In this document: positions 22,119-33,300 of the stretch, piece after piece | Layout: each line of letters opens with the position of its first letter | Position numbering within the stretch: the stretch's first letter is position 1 | Assembly (NCBI GenBank): GCA_024195585.1 | Contig: SWBL01000048.1 | Location: forward strand, 1 to 64,000 | Source of the DNA: Aureobasidium sp. EXF-3400 | Lineage: Eukaryota > Ascomycota > Dothideomycetes > Dothideales > Saccotheciaceae | Length of the DNA stretch: 64,000 bases | Reading direction: 5' to 3' | Notes under the pieces: model-generated | The model's database searches: none | Seen by the model: the letters and a program-made list of their open reading frames with translations, nothing else | Told to the model about the DNA's origin: nothing | Made by a program: the position numbers and the translations under genes

Positions 22119-23056
22119 TTATAGTTTCGCCATGCCTTCTTCTTGCATATGGTGATCAGGCGCGATGTCGTTGTTGGATGAAAGGTTGAAATACGATCCC
22201 TTCATGTAGTCGACAATGTGATCCCAGCTCCTGCATTCGTGAGGAATACCCTAAATCGGTCATTAGTCGACATCCAAGACCAGGGATCTGTGTGTAACTC
22301 ACCCAACCGTCCACAGCAAACCGACTTCCATCCTCTTCTTTTCTCGGCCATTCCAAAGCCATGTCACCTGCACATTGCAGCGTTTGTCGCAAGTAGTCGA
22401 AGCAATGCGATACGTGTTCGCCAGAAGGTCCCAGTAGACCCTCGACCATTGGCTTCAGACTTGTGCTATTATCCATGACTCCATCAACCAACAACCAGTA
22501 GTATTTGCGCAGCTGGCCTAGACAGTGTAGTTGATGGAACATGGACACGGAGTAGATCTCGCCGTAGAAGGTCTTTTCGCCTGGTGGTAGAGAGTATTTT
22601 TCCGAGTCGGGCACGTAGACGAAACCGCGGCCTTCGGGGAGGAGTGCGTTCCAGGCTGCATCGGTTTCAGGAGAGGGACGGGAAGCGTAGAGAGCGTTGC
22701 GCTCAAAGGTTTGGACGTTCATGGGCACTGAGGGTGTGGTCAGCGATGATTGGGTCAGGTATGGTAGATGGATATTGCTGACTAGGCGGTACAGGTGAGT
22801 TGAGGATGCGTGGCAACTCAAGGCTGTCCTCATGCGACTCCCAGCTCTTGAGTGCTACGAGGGCGAGGAAGACCAGGAAGAAGCCAGCAAAGACGGCCAG
22901 TACACGCTTCAAGTTCGCATTTGCCTGCTTGAGGCTCTCTAGCTCTGCTTTGGTCGTCTGGGTAGGTTCATCCAGCAGTTTGTCCTCGTCATCCGATACA
23001 GGATTATATGTTGACGACGCTTCGTTACGGCGGCTGAAGATATTAAACAGAGGCAT
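22119..23056 (-). CDS. UstYa-like (DUF3328) oxidase, membrane-anchored
   Basis: Three exons, complement of 22119-22250, 22303-22727 and 22783-23056, give 276 residues. The order is typical of UstYa proteins: a cytosolic N-terminus, one transmembrane helix (VLAVFAGFFLVFLALVALK, about 59-77), a lumenal linker, and the two metal-ligand motifs HQLHC and HCFDYLRQ(x)3C. The C-terminal exon supplies the conserved GWG(x)3 HECR(x)WD element. Family members perform oxidations or cyclisations of fungal RiPPs (ustiloxin, cyclochlorotine) and related metabolites. No precursor peptide with Kex2-type repeats, no peptidase and no backbone synthase is found within 10 kb. It is transcribed divergently from an NmrA-like reductase. 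The first splice donor (GTCAGC) is the least certain junction. Confidence 0.85.
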
Positions 23057-24125
23057 GTTAGGGGCAGTGGGGGAAGCGACGGCGACCGTGTGATTTGAAA
23101 GACGATCTACTTCCTGAAGATGGATGCGCAATTCTTTAAAACAATCTTGTGGACCTACCGAGGCTCGTTCCTCATTCCACCAAGGTCATGGCGGTTTCAG
23201 GACGTCGAAGCCATCTCCTAGTGGAGACACCAAGAGGATCGTCTAAGTAGCTCGCCAATCTCGGCGGAGCTATATATCGTGCAATGAGAAGATGGACAAG
23301 CTAACGCCGAGCTCAAATAGCCATATCGGACATGGTCATGGCAGTAACAGACCTCGAGAAGATTGTCTTGTAGGCAAGTCTGATATGCGAAAAACATAAT
23401 GACTCGTGGATGGTTGCAGCATGCTGCGCGAAGTCGAGTTTGATTTTAGGGCTCGGAGCTCACACCCGGCCGTATCACGATGTCCTCGTTGACGAGACCA
23501 AGAACCTGTAAGCAGTCGAGGGTCGATCAACTCTCTGCTCTTGACATGCGAGCATGACACGTGTGCCTGCTAGAGAAGAGTGACCATCAACAAGGAAGAC
23601 CAAGCTCTCGTGATGCTGTGATCAAATGCCAAGTCTCGTGGATCACGGCTTTGTCAGCCGCGACTCAATCCGCTTCTCCTCTCATCAGAATCACTTTCGT
23701 CGGCCTGTCACACCAATTGCAAAGTCGTGGTTATCAGTTAACGTTTGGCGTGATACTGCTGAAGAGTCTAGGGCACAAGAGTGCGCATTTTAATTGGTCG
23801 TCTATGGGATTGCGCCACTTCATCAGGGCATTTGCATCACGAAGCTGACCAAACGCAGCGGAACCCCGCCGCTGAGCTGCTGCAACAACTCAATCTTCAT
23901 GCTGCGTTGCTTACACAAGACACGTTGTGTATCGATTTGGCTCATCTTGGCTCTAATGATGCTGATTCATCAGACGGAAATGGCATATTCTGGCGTGCTT
24001 ATTCGTCACGGCAGATAAGTATATAATATGTAGGCATCTCAGGTTGATCTCGTTCCTCCAATTCCCATCATCCGCACAATATCATCACATCCTCCACCGC
24101 ACAAGTCCCAACAAACACATCCACC
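23057..24125. promoter_or_regulatory. Shared upstream region of UstYa-like and NmrA-like genes
   Basis: About 1.07 kb separates the two divergent starts. A TATATAA box at 24020-24026 lies roughly 100 bases before the reductase ATG. I looked for a small repetitive peptide gene in this interval on both strands and saw none. Confidence 0.4.
24020..24026 (+). promoter_or_regulatory. TATA box of the NmrA-like gene
   Basis: TATATAA lies about 100 bases upstream of ATG 24126, a normal distance for fungal TATA elements. Confidence 0.5.
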
Positions 24126-25010
24126 ATGGCATTCAAAAAAGTAGCAATCGCAGGTGCCACTGGCAACCTGGGTCCTTCTATCGTCAACGAGCTGGTCAAC
24201 CAAGGCTTCGAAGTCACCGTCCTCTCAAGCTCCGGCAACACCTCTGGTCTCCCCTCAACAGTCAAAGTCGTCAAGGTCGATTACTCGTCTCAGGATTCTG
24301 TGATCTCAGCTCTGCGCGGTCAAGAAGCTTTCATCTCGGCAATCCCCAAACACGACCAGCAACCTCCCCTCATCGATGCCGCCATCGCTGCCGGTGTCCA
24401 AAGATTCATCCCTTCAGAATTCGGCAGCAACACCGTGGCCAACGACAAAGTCCGCGCTCTGCCTGTTTTCGCTGGCAAGTTGAAGACGCAGGAATACCTA
24501 CATTCCAAGAAGGATCAAATCAGCTACACATTCTTGATCAACGGATTATTCCTAGACTGGGGTCTTCAACTCGGCTGGCTCGCCAATCTCAAGGGCAAGA
24601 CTGAAATCAACGATAACGGCGACAGTGTCCACAGCTTTACTCTGCTCTCAGATATTGGAAAAGCCGTTGCTGGTATCCTCAAGCACCCAGAGGAAACCAA
24701 GAACCGTGGTGTTTACGTCCAGACTGCTGCACTGAGCCAAAACCAAGTCTTGAAGATTGCGCAAAAGGTAAAGCCTGAGTTCAAGGCTGAGACCGAACAT
24801 GTCGATCTGGCAGAGGTGGAGAAGAACTCTTATGCTGAGTTGAGCAAGGAGAACGGAAACATCGGTGCTGCCATGGTGGGCTTTATCAAGATCTCAATTT
24901 TCAAGGAGGGCTATGGCAATCTGTGGGATGAAAAGAATGACAACGAGTTGCTTGGTGTCAAGGGCTTGTCTTCATCCGAGCTCGAGGACCTAGTCGCAGA
25001 GTCATTCTAG
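24126..25010 (+). CDS. NmrA-like / isoflavone-reductase-family NAD(P)H oxidoreductase
   Basis: A single-exon gene for 294 residues, ATG in strong context (CCACCATGG). The N-terminal dinucleotide-binding loop GATGNLGPS (about 10-18), the SSSGNTSGLP segment at the cofactor phosphate site, and RFIPSEFGSN (about 98-107) are typical of the NmrA/PCBER/isoflavone-reductase-like atypical short-chain dehydrogenases. Fungal members reduce small aromatic or secondary-metabolite substrates or act as redox sensors; the substrate is not inferable. No signal peptide, so cytosolic. It may be co-regulated with the divergent UstYa-like gene. Confidence 0.85.
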   Translation: MAFKKVAIAGATGNLGPSIVNELVNQGFEVTVLSSSGNTSGLPSTVKVVKVDYSSQDSVISALRGQEAFISAIPKHDQQPPLIDAAIAAGVQRFIPSEFGSNTVANDKVRALPVFAGKLKTQEYLHSKKDQISYTFLINGLFLDWGLQLGWLANLKGKTEINDNGDSVHSFTLLSDIGKAVAGILKHPEETKNRGVYVQTAALSQNQVLKIAQKVKPEFKAETEHVDLAEVEKNSYAELSKENGNIGAAMVGFIKISIFKEGYGNLWDEKNDNELLGVKGLSSSELEDLVAESF

Positions 25011-25373
25011 AAGAAGAGAATCTATCGCCCTAATGCAAGCCCATTTACCTAAAGCAGATTAAGCCTCATCGATATATGAAGGATCGTTATACGTACTCGC
25101 AAGGTCGCAACCAACAATAGAAAATGCTTACGCCTCCTTCCCGCGCAACATCCTTAGCACACTATACCACGTGACAAAAACAACCACCAAGGCATCAGCA
25201 GACAACGACACACACCCAACCAGCCCCATGAGGCAACATCTCAAAAGGTCAAGAGCGCACTCCAAATGACTGATCTTGCAGGCAACAAACTTCGCCATTT
25301 ATATAATATGCACATCACCCATTCTTCCCTCCCCTCTCCTAAGTGTATGCGATTAGCAGAGACTACAACCACA
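25011..25373. other. Short intergenic region
   Basis: 3' flank of the reductase and leader of the next frame. Pyrimidine-rich, with no motif. Confidence 0.35.
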
Positions 25374-25874
25374 ATGCCTTCCTACTTCCTCCCTTATCCA
25401 AAAACCAAACCAAAACATGTCAAGCAGAAACCTCCACCCCTACAAACGGCAAAATATCCTTACCCGCATCCTCAACCAGATCCACCTAATAACCCTCCTT
25501 CACCGTTGAATCTCTCTTCCCCCACTCCCTCCTCTCCCTCTGCTTCCTCACCCTCTTCATCCTCCTCCTCCTCCTCAACTATAAGACCGACTCCGAAGTC
25601 ACACCACTGGAAACAAGACTACAGCCCCAGTATCCTCAAACTACAAATCGTGTGTGGAGATCCCCATGATCCGAGTTTAGTGGTTGTGTTTGGGTTGAAG
25701 TTTCGAGAGGGTAGAAGGCCAAAGGTTAAGTTTAGCGTTAAGAGAGGGCATGGAAGGACTAGAGAGTTGATGGACACGCTGGGGTTAGGAGATGATGGCA
25801 AAGAAGAGAGAAAGGGAGAAGACAAGGTCAGAGAGTCAAGAGGAAAGAAGAGAAAACGAGGAAGTGAGAGTTGA
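25374..25874 (+). CDS. Small hypothetical protein, Pro/Ser-rich with basic tail
   Basis: From ATG 25374 (context ACCACAATGC) the frame encodes 166 residues; an in-frame ATG at 25266 is less convincing. The first half is Pro/Lys and Ser-rich with a run of serines. The second half (SPSILKLQIVCGDPHDPSLVVVFGLKF) looks like a small beta-structured module, followed by a highly charged tail ending in GKKRKRG, which could be a nuclear signal. I do not recognise it. Its 3' end faces the coiled-coil gene 77 bases away. Confidence 0.45.
   Translation: MPSYFLPYPKTKPKHVKQKPPPLQTAKYPYPHPQPDPPNNPPSPLNLSSPTPSSPSASSPSSSSSSSSTIRPTPKSHHWKQDYSPSILKLQIVCGDPHDPSLVVVFGLKFREGRRPKVKFSVKRGHGRTRELMDTLGLGDDGKEERKGEDKVRESRGKKRKRGSES
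25548..25580. repeat. TCC/TCA trinucleotide tract
   Basis: A short interrupted (TCx)n stretch encoding about ten serines within the small hypothetical protein. Confidence 0.6.
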
Positions 25875-25950
25875 ACAAGGGGTAAGCGCGAACGTTGTTT
25901 GTGACAAGTTTTGATAATGCTAATATCGATGGATGAAGAACAGACAGATC

Positions 25951-27751
25951 TCAAATCTCGAACATGGGACCTGTGGCCGCACCGCCACCCAAACCTCCTG
26001 CTCTCAAGTCTACGAGATCGACACGCCAGCCTCTCCAATCTTCCAACCCACGCTTGACTTCTCGGATACGTTCGATTCTCTTCTTACCCTCCTCTTCCTG
26101 GGCTACGCGGAAGGAATCTTCGTCAAAGTCTTCCTCGCTCAGCAAACCCAACGATTGCTTTCTTTGGCCGCCGGTGAAGGCACTGATGCCGCTTTGTAGC
26201 ACATCTTGGAAACTGCTGCCCGTACGGGCGCTTGGCCGGTGTGTAGATGACGGGGCAGCGTAGGGATTACTGAGATCGACGTCTTCGTAGCCTGGAGAGG
26301 CATCGTTGATGTCTGGTTGCAAGGCAGCTCTCTGATCGCGCCAGACGCCGCGGCGGAGATCGGTATTTTCGGCTTCCAGGTCGCGAATACGTTGGTGCAG
26401 TTGTTCACGCTCAAGATCGTTGGCATCGTCGGCGATGGAATCTGTGTCGTTTGCGGCGGGCGTTTGGGATGTTTTGAGCGAAGCGAGCTTGGATGTCAAG
26501 TCCTTGATTTGGGAGTCGTGGGTGTTTGTTTGGTCTTTGTGGAGTTTTGTCAGGGTCTCGATCTTTTGTTCGAGCGAGGTTGCGCGGCTTGTCGCTGTGT
26601 CGGCGGAGGACTGGGCAGTACGTAGATCAGATTCTAGAGTTGTAATCTTTGCTTGTAGAGCAGCTGGGTCTTCGGCGTCGTCCTCTTTTGTCTCGACTGG
26701 CTTGTTGATTGTCTCCTTCAAAGTCTCAATCTCTTTCTGTGCTGTTTCGGCGGCTTGCTCGGCTGTGGTTGCACGCTGCTCCAACTCTTTGATGGTGGCC
26801 TCGTGGGCTGAAAAGGACGATTGCGACATGTTGTACTGGTTTCTGAGGTTGGACAACTCGAGCTCTAGCGACTCGATAGTCGATGTCTTGGATGCCAGTT
26901 GTGCTTGGATCTCGCGTGAAGGGCTTGCGTTGGACTTGCGTCGCTTGTCGGCTACTTGCTGCTGAGCTTGAGAGAGCTGTCTTTGTACCGATGTCAACTC
27001 GGATGTCTGTGGTGTGTTAGTCTTGGTGCAATCGCGGCCTGGTCCGAGGCTTCATACCAGCTTCTCGATCTCGTCATGTCGCTTGTCAGCCAGAGCGGCT
27101 TTGGATTTGAGCTCAGCGACATCACCGCTGCTCTCTCTCAACTGCTCCAGCTCGTCCTCGACCTTTTGCAGTTTCGATTGTGCATCCTGAAGGGTCTTGT
27201 TCTCCTTCTCCAGCTCTTCGATTCGTGATGCCTGCTTGCGGTAGATGTCTTGGACTTCGTCTTCGGCACTGATAGATGGGAGAGCAGGCGATTTGGACAG
27301 GCTCGGGGATGTGAGGCCTGAATTCTGTCTGAACGAGGCTGATCGCTGTCGGGACTGCTCGGACTGGGATGGCTTGCGCTCGTGTGCTGGACGTTGTTCG
27401 GAAGCCTCCTCTGTCGCCTCTTCTGTCTTCTCTTCTGTTGTATCATCTGGAGTATCTGCGACTAGTGGTGTATCGTCGGTGGTCTTGTCCTCGGCAGGGG
27501 CATCGACGTCGGCTTCTGCTGTGTCGCCATCTGCGGGTGCTTCTGCTGTCGCATCGTCCTTCTCTTCAGTAGCATCGGCCTTGTCTGCCTTCTTCTTTCC
27601 GCCCTTCTTGCCCTTCTGCTTCTTCTTCAACTCCTCGAACTGTGCATATATTTAGCTCGTGATGCTTTGAACTGCCTTAGTCAAGGCTACATACGCGCTT
27701 CTTTGCAGCGGCAAGCTTCTCGGCTTTTTCCTTGTCTTCCACGTCGGCCAT
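25951..27751 (-). CDS. Coiled-coil (golgin-like, 'M protein repeat') protein
   Basis: Three exons, complement of 25951-27006, 27058-27639 and 27695-27751, give 564 residues. The N-terminus is lysine-rich (FEELKKKQKGKKGGKKK), followed by an acidic, Ala/Thr-rich disordered stretch. From about residue 135 to 430 there is near-continuous heptad coiled coil. The C-terminal part (SFQDVLQSGISAFTGG; FRVAQEEEGKKRIERIREVKRGLEDWRGWRVDLVD) is conserved among filamentous ascomycetes. The layout resembles Golgi tethers such as Rud3, but I do not see a clear GRIP or GRAB domain and so give no symbol. Shares a 202-base divergent promoter with the BMT6-like gene. Confidence 0.75.
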
Positions 27752-27953
27752 GTTGTACTGCTAAGCGAGTATCGAGAATGGGTTGTAGAGACAACAGGTA
27801 GAGTGCTAAGGGGGTGTTGCTTCGTACCGCAACTGTCTCCGTAGCTCCAAATGACGCGCCTCGGCTGCACTTGCCTCGGCCGCTTCTCTTGCAGCTTCTG
27901 CTCACTAAATCTCTATCTCTGTCTATCAACCCAATTCACCACTATCCACCAAA
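27752..27953. promoter_or_regulatory. Compact bidirectional promoter
   Basis: Only 202 bases separate the start codons of the coiled-coil gene (minus) and the rRNA methyltransferase gene (plus), so both must share or interleave control elements. Confidence 0.6.
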
Positions 27954-29165
27954 ATGCCTAGAGACAAATCATCATGGCAACCGCTGCAAAGGCGTCAGAA
28001 AGCCGTCAAGCAGAACAAAGGTCCCATTCCTCTGCCCACCGAAAAGGGCTACCAACAAGACAATGCTATTTCAACCTCTGTTCAGCAGTCTCTGCTAAAT
28101 GTCTTTCGCGATGCCTGTAACAAGGGTTCGCCTGCCGAGATTGAAGATATTCTGCAGGAAGTAAAGGGACACCTCTTTAACCGTGACTTTGCCACTGCTT
28201 TTGGTAAGGATGAGTATCTCGAGGCATATGCTGCAAGATGGAGTCCTAGCAGAGCATTGGGTTATGCTCAGATCTTCTCCGACCTGTCCTCTGAGATTGT
28301 CGAACTACTTGACCATAAGTCAATCGACACAACAGAGACAAGCAAGAATGCTTCAGAGCTCTCCGAGCAACTCGAAAGCAAATTGAGTTTGGAATCAACT
28401 CCAGACTCGTCTAAACCTCTGAAGATCCTTTGTTTGGGCGGTGGAGCAGGTGCTGAGGTCGTTGGGCTCGCTGGCTGGCTCAGACACTTGAGAGATGACA
28501 TACCTTCATCTGAAGACAAGCCCCAACCTAACATCTCCAAGCTCGACATCTTTGGTGTTGACGTTGCGAATTGGGACAAGGTCATGCAGGATCTCCATCA
28601 AGGCGTCATCACTCCTCCCTTCCTATCGAAGTATGCTTCCGCAGCTGCAAAGGCTGCCAACAAGGCTGTACTGCCATCCGAAGCCTTCAACGTACGCTTC
28701 AAGCAGCAAGATCTTCTGGATACCGACGCTGCCGGAGTCAACGATTTGCTTGTCAACAGCGACATTGTTACCGTCATGTTCACCTTGAACGAGCTTTACA
28801 GCACTTCAGTAGCAAAGACCCAGCGACTCTTATACGCCTTGACAGCTTCGATGCGCCCCGGCTCGCTTTTGCTCGTCGTGGACAGCCCCGGAAGCTACTC
28901 TACCGTCACACTCAATGGTGCCTCACAAAAATACCCCATGCAGTGGTTGCTCGATCACACATTGTTGTCGCCCAAGAAGGGCGCAGAGAAGGGCACACCC
29001 GCGCAATGGAAGAAGCTGTTGTCTGACGAGTCGAGATGGTTCAGATTGCCTGATGAGGACCTGAGATACCCGATCGACTTGGAGAACATGCGCTATCAAA
29101 TTCACCTGTATCAAAGACACGACGGAAAGCAGCAACCTGAGCCAGAACCAGAACAGCAGGAGTAA
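27954..29165 (+). CDS. BMT6: 25S rRNA uridine-N3 methyltransferase, Bmt6 type
   Basis: A single-exon frame of 403 residues. The SAM-binding loop is LKILCLGGGAGAEVVG (about 150-165), followed by an acidic strand end DIFGVDVANWDKV. Conserved family blocks include RWSPSRALGYAQIF, PFLSKYASAAAKAANK, SDIVTVMFTLNELYSTS and the C-terminal YPIDLENMRYQIHLYQRH. Yeast Bmt6 installs m3U in 25S rRNA of the large subunit in the nucleolus. The N-terminal 30 residues are basic and may serve nucleolar targeting. The C-terminus adds a short Gln/Glu/Pro tail. Assignment to Bmt6 rather than another member of the family rests on these blocks from memory. Confidence 0.8.
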   Translation: MPRDKSSWQPLQRRQKAVKQNKGPIPLPTEKGYQQDNAISTSVQQSLLNVFRDACNKGSPAEIEDILQEVKGHLFNRDFATAFGKDEYLEAYAARWSPSRALGYAQIFSDLSSEIVELLDHKSIDTTETSKNASELSEQLESKLSLESTPDSSKPLKILCLGGGAGAEVVGLAGWLRHLRDDIPSSEDKPQPNISKLDIFGVDVANWDKVMQDLHQGVITPPFLSKYASAAAKAANKAVLPSEAFNVRFKQQDLLDTDAAGVNDLLVNSDIVTVMFTLNELYSTSVAKTQRLLYALTASMRPGSLLLVVDSPGSYSTVTLNGASQKYPMQWLLDHTLLSPKKGAEKGTPAQWKKLLSDESRWFRLPDEDLRYPIDLENMRYQIHLYQRHDGKQQPEPEPEQQE

Positions 29166-30311
29166 ATAATCTAAGGAGAGAATCGCATTACAGTCGCCGC
29201 GATATCGCCTCTGAGATTGTTCAGCATCTCCTTTCACTTGTAGATGTCGCTCTACACAGGCGAAGCCCTGCCTCTCGATTCATATAGGATTCCGGAATCT
29301 GCCCTTTGCAGTGCACACACTTAGTTGGTCCTGGCGACTTTACTATGGCCTGGATCAAGCAGAGTGAGCGATACCGCTCTTTCATACTTTCGCACACGAC
29401 GCATGAAGCAAGATCTTGCGAAGCCGACGACAAGAGGCAATTTTATATGTGGAAGGCGAGCTCAGAGGCGTCGGCATCCTCAAATCTCTGTTCTGCAGCT
29501 AACATATATATTCAACTAAAGTTGGGATCCTCCCAGCGGTAACCTCATCACCGTTTGGTCACCAATGGGACGCCTTTGGTCTAGTGGTTGGGAAGCTCAC
29601 CAAATAAAATACGAACCATTGCCACGTTCAGTAATACGCGAACCAAACACGTTGTATGAAGCGCAATAGGGGAGGATTTTCCTGTTCACCAGTTTTTTGC
29701 TCATGACAGTTATACTATCTATCCTCTTGACTGATCATTCAAGAGTAGTGGTATATTGTTGAAGCATATGGTGGTGTTGGGTTGGGAGGGTATTCGACAG
29801 GACCTCGAATTAAAGTTTTCGGCTATTTTCTTTACAACAATGAGCGCAGGTTCGAACCTTAATGGTGCCATTCATTATGCGCTTTCTCTGGCACTTCATC
29901 TGTCTCGATCACTGGAAATGGCTCCGATTCGTCGCGGCAACAATACTGCAATTTCATTGTAGCCATCTTTATGCGCAACTGACATCTTTATATCCGAACT
30001 CGACAGCTGCGTAAGCTCTTGTCACCGCTTGCTTTGATACAATGATACGTTCGTCATTCTACAACCATAAGAACAATATCCTAGTCCTTCGCTCCACATA
30101 ACCTGTCATGCTGCATCTGGCGCACATGTGGTGACATGTATGTTGTCACAGACCCGACCGACCAGAAGGCTCGATACACTCGGAGAGAAGACTCGTAAGC
30201 CTTGATATATACATATATACAGATAACAAACTATAAACACAAGCATAACGACATTTATATCCATCTATCATCCATCACATGTTTCGTAAATACATAAAAT
30301 ATTGCTTTCTT
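29166..30311. other. Convergent intergenic region, about 1.1 kb
   Basis: 3' flanks of two converging genes. An A-box-like GGTCTAGTGG at about 29578 and a B-box-like GGTTCGAACC at about 29849 are too far apart for a tRNA gene. No coding feature is supported. Confidence 0.4.
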
Positions 30312-33300
30312 CTAGTCGCCACAATGGCAAGTCCTATAGATATCAATTAGTATACGTGATGGTTAGGGACTTTGATGTGGTGGGGGCTGGGGACTCACTT
30401 TGCTCCTTTGGGTCCGCTACAGCCTGCAAAAGCACCGGGTTCGCAACCGCAATCTCTCCATGTCTCGCAAGGAGGGTGGGCTTGCGGAGGAGGAGGAGGA
30501 GGAGGCGGCGGTGGCGGGGGAGGTGGGGAGGAATCAGGTGTTGGTGAAGGAGGGGGAGGAGGCTCGGACGATGATGAAGGAGGCGGAGGCTCAGGTGTTG
30601 AAGAAGAAGGGGGCGGCGGCGCCGACTCTGAAGTCGAAGGGGGAGATGTGGCAGACTCAAAAGTCGAAGGGATTATCTCTGGCTCGGAAGAAGACGAAAC
30701 CGTAGGCTCTGGAGAAGTAGCTGCCGTGCTCGAGGGAGCTACCGTGGTTGTAGCAGCAGGTTCGATGTCCGGGTTCTCTCCATCCGGCACAGGCATAGGG
30801 AAATCGCTTGGATCCCAGCCTGGTGTATCGCAGTTTTCATCATCCTCTTCCTCTCCTTCCTCTTTTGCTGGTTCGTCATCTGTGGGGACTGGTGGAGGAG
30901 GTGGTACAGGCGTACTAGAAGGCTCCGAAGGCGAGATTTGTGGTGGCGGTACAGGTGTACTAGCTGGAGGTGATGTCTCTAGCGCGATCGGCGGCAAGAC
31001 TGGAAGACGGACTGTAACCTTTGGAATGACTGTTGCAGGGGGCTGGCCATCAGGCAACGTGATTAGACTGGGCGGGCCAATGACAGGGATTGGTATAATC
31101 TTATCACCAGGATTCTGTACCGTCACTTGTGAGAATGATATTACATCAGTGGTGATGGGGGGAAACGTGATGGTTCGATCGCTGGTCGTGATCGGGTCTG
31201 GTGTGATTGTTGTTGACTCTGTCAATGAGATAGGAGGTAGTTCAACGATGCACGGTGGACTGCATGTTATCACTGGCGATGTCGTTTCCCACATATCCGG
31301 TACTGCTATAGTCGATATGTTGACACTGGTCGTCAGACTTGTGCTCAAAGTTGAGCTGGGCTCAGCAAGCAATGAAGTTGAGGTCGGAGAAACAGACAGA
31401 ACGGAGGATAGATCGGCAGTCAATGAAGATGATCGCGTACCACCGCTTGTCTCCATGACAGCGGTACCGGTGCTCACATTTGAGCTTGTCATAAAGCTCT
31501 CGGTCGCTGAGCTGTTAAGACTGGAGCTGCTCGATGCTTCCGAGGTAGTAATAATCTTGGCTGGAGTAGTCGTAGTCGTAGTGTTCGCCGTCCGTGAGGT
31601 GACATCTCCCAAAGCAGTAGCGCTGGCCATCTCTGTCGACGTAATTATGGCTAATGGTATAGAAGTGGTCTCTGCTGCTGACGTGAAGTTTGCTGGTATT
31701 GAAGCCATAGTCCTGTTCAATGAAATGGCTGGAGATGCCATCATAGTAGTTGGAGTAATATTGTCACTGCTCTCAAACACTAGACTTGATGATATCCGAA
31801 TACCAGAGCTCATGTCTGCCGTCAGTGAGGCGTTTGTGATGGAAAATGTCATGCTGGACGCCAGAGAAGCAGTGCTGTTTGATAACGTCGTCGTCCAAAG
31901 GGGTATGCCAGTATTCATCGGATCTGAAGCAGAAGAGTTCGGAGCAGTCAGACTACCAAAAGGCATCGGAGACCCGGTAGAGAAAGAGTTTATGCCTGTT
32001 GATGTTAAGTTTTTTGAGCCGGTGAACACACTCGAAGGTGAAACAGTGACAATAGGTAAGTTTACAGTAGAGTTTGCGATCGCACTACTAGAAAACCGCG
32101 AGATCAGTGTGGTTTGTCGGCCGGACTTGGAAGCATCAGCAAGAGTATCAGGACTTTGCTGCTGGAGTACACTTGAACTCTGCAGGACTGTATCCGTCGA
32201 AGACACCACTGTTGATGTAGTACCAATCCTAGGACCAGATACTTGAAGGCTCGTTGGTATCGTATAGGGACTACCACTGTTCTTTGTAGAGAAATCAGTC
32301 CCGGTCCCAGATTTCGTGATCGATATAAATCCTGATCTCTTCTTCGAGGTCGATATCATGCTGAGACCGGGGTGACCTTCTGAGGATATCAGCTTAGACG
32401 ACGTCGTTAGACTGAAAGGACTATCCAAGGCTAGGGATGCTCCAACCCTGAAACCTCCGAGTCCAACACTCAAGTCAAGCCCAATACCTCTTTCGTGATG
32501 ATCTTTGCTGTTGGTACCGTTCGTTCGTTCTTTGACTGTTCTGGTTAGAATAGGTCATCTTGTCACAGAGCACGCTCCTTGACTTACCATGCATCTCAAG
32601 GCCACGCTTGACGGAAGCGCCATCACCATCACCATCACCATCATCACCATCACCATCATCACCACCACTTTCGCCATCCTCAGGATCTCCGAAATCCATA
32701 TAGACGAAGCTCTCGTCATCTGGATTGTTGATGGTTTTCAGCTTGAAAAGAAAAAGCTCACCATCGACTTTTGCAAAGTGATCCTGGTTATGTTAGGACA
32801 GACATTATAGTGAGAATCTATTGTACTCACAGACAACTGTCTCAAAGCTTGAGCTTGCCTATCCTGATCAATGGTAGGATACCTTACCTTGTGTGCCCTG
32901 AGCCAATCTTTTCTGAGACGTTTCGGCTGTGATGGGACAGTCTGAAATTCTTTCATAAGATTATTCCTAGCCAGCCAGTCGTTTAGCCAGATCACATCGT
33001 GCCCACATCTTGATCCTTGAGGAGCACAATAGGTTGTTGTGCTATATGTGAGTCCTCCACTAGGATCTTTGTCTAGGCCGGTGCCGCCCTGAATGGTACT
33101 ACAGCATGATCAGTCCGAAATCAGTGATAAATCTTAGTCCAACCTACCTCGCAAACGGAAACTCGTCACAAGTGTACATCAGACCACTCGGTGTGGATCT
33201 GCTTAGTTGCACATCAGGAAAGTCCGCAATCAGATAGTTGGTTTTGCCATTCAGTCCTGCTTTGTACTGAAGCTGATTCGAGACTTTGTTTGGTTCTTGT

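Noticed and set aside
23057..24125. Search for a RiPP precursor next to the UstYa-like gene
   Set aside because: No secreted repetitive peptide frame with KR/KK processing sites on either strand.
29570..29862. A-box-like GGTCTAGTGG and B-box-like GGTTCGAACC
   Set aside because: About 270 bases apart and no cloverleaf can be drawn; probably unrelated fragments.
30372..32246. 624-codon plus-strand glycine- and valine-rich frame
   Set aside because: It is the exact antisense shadow of the Ser/Thr/Pro-rich stalk of the secreted protein, whose signal peptide and spliced domain are convincing.
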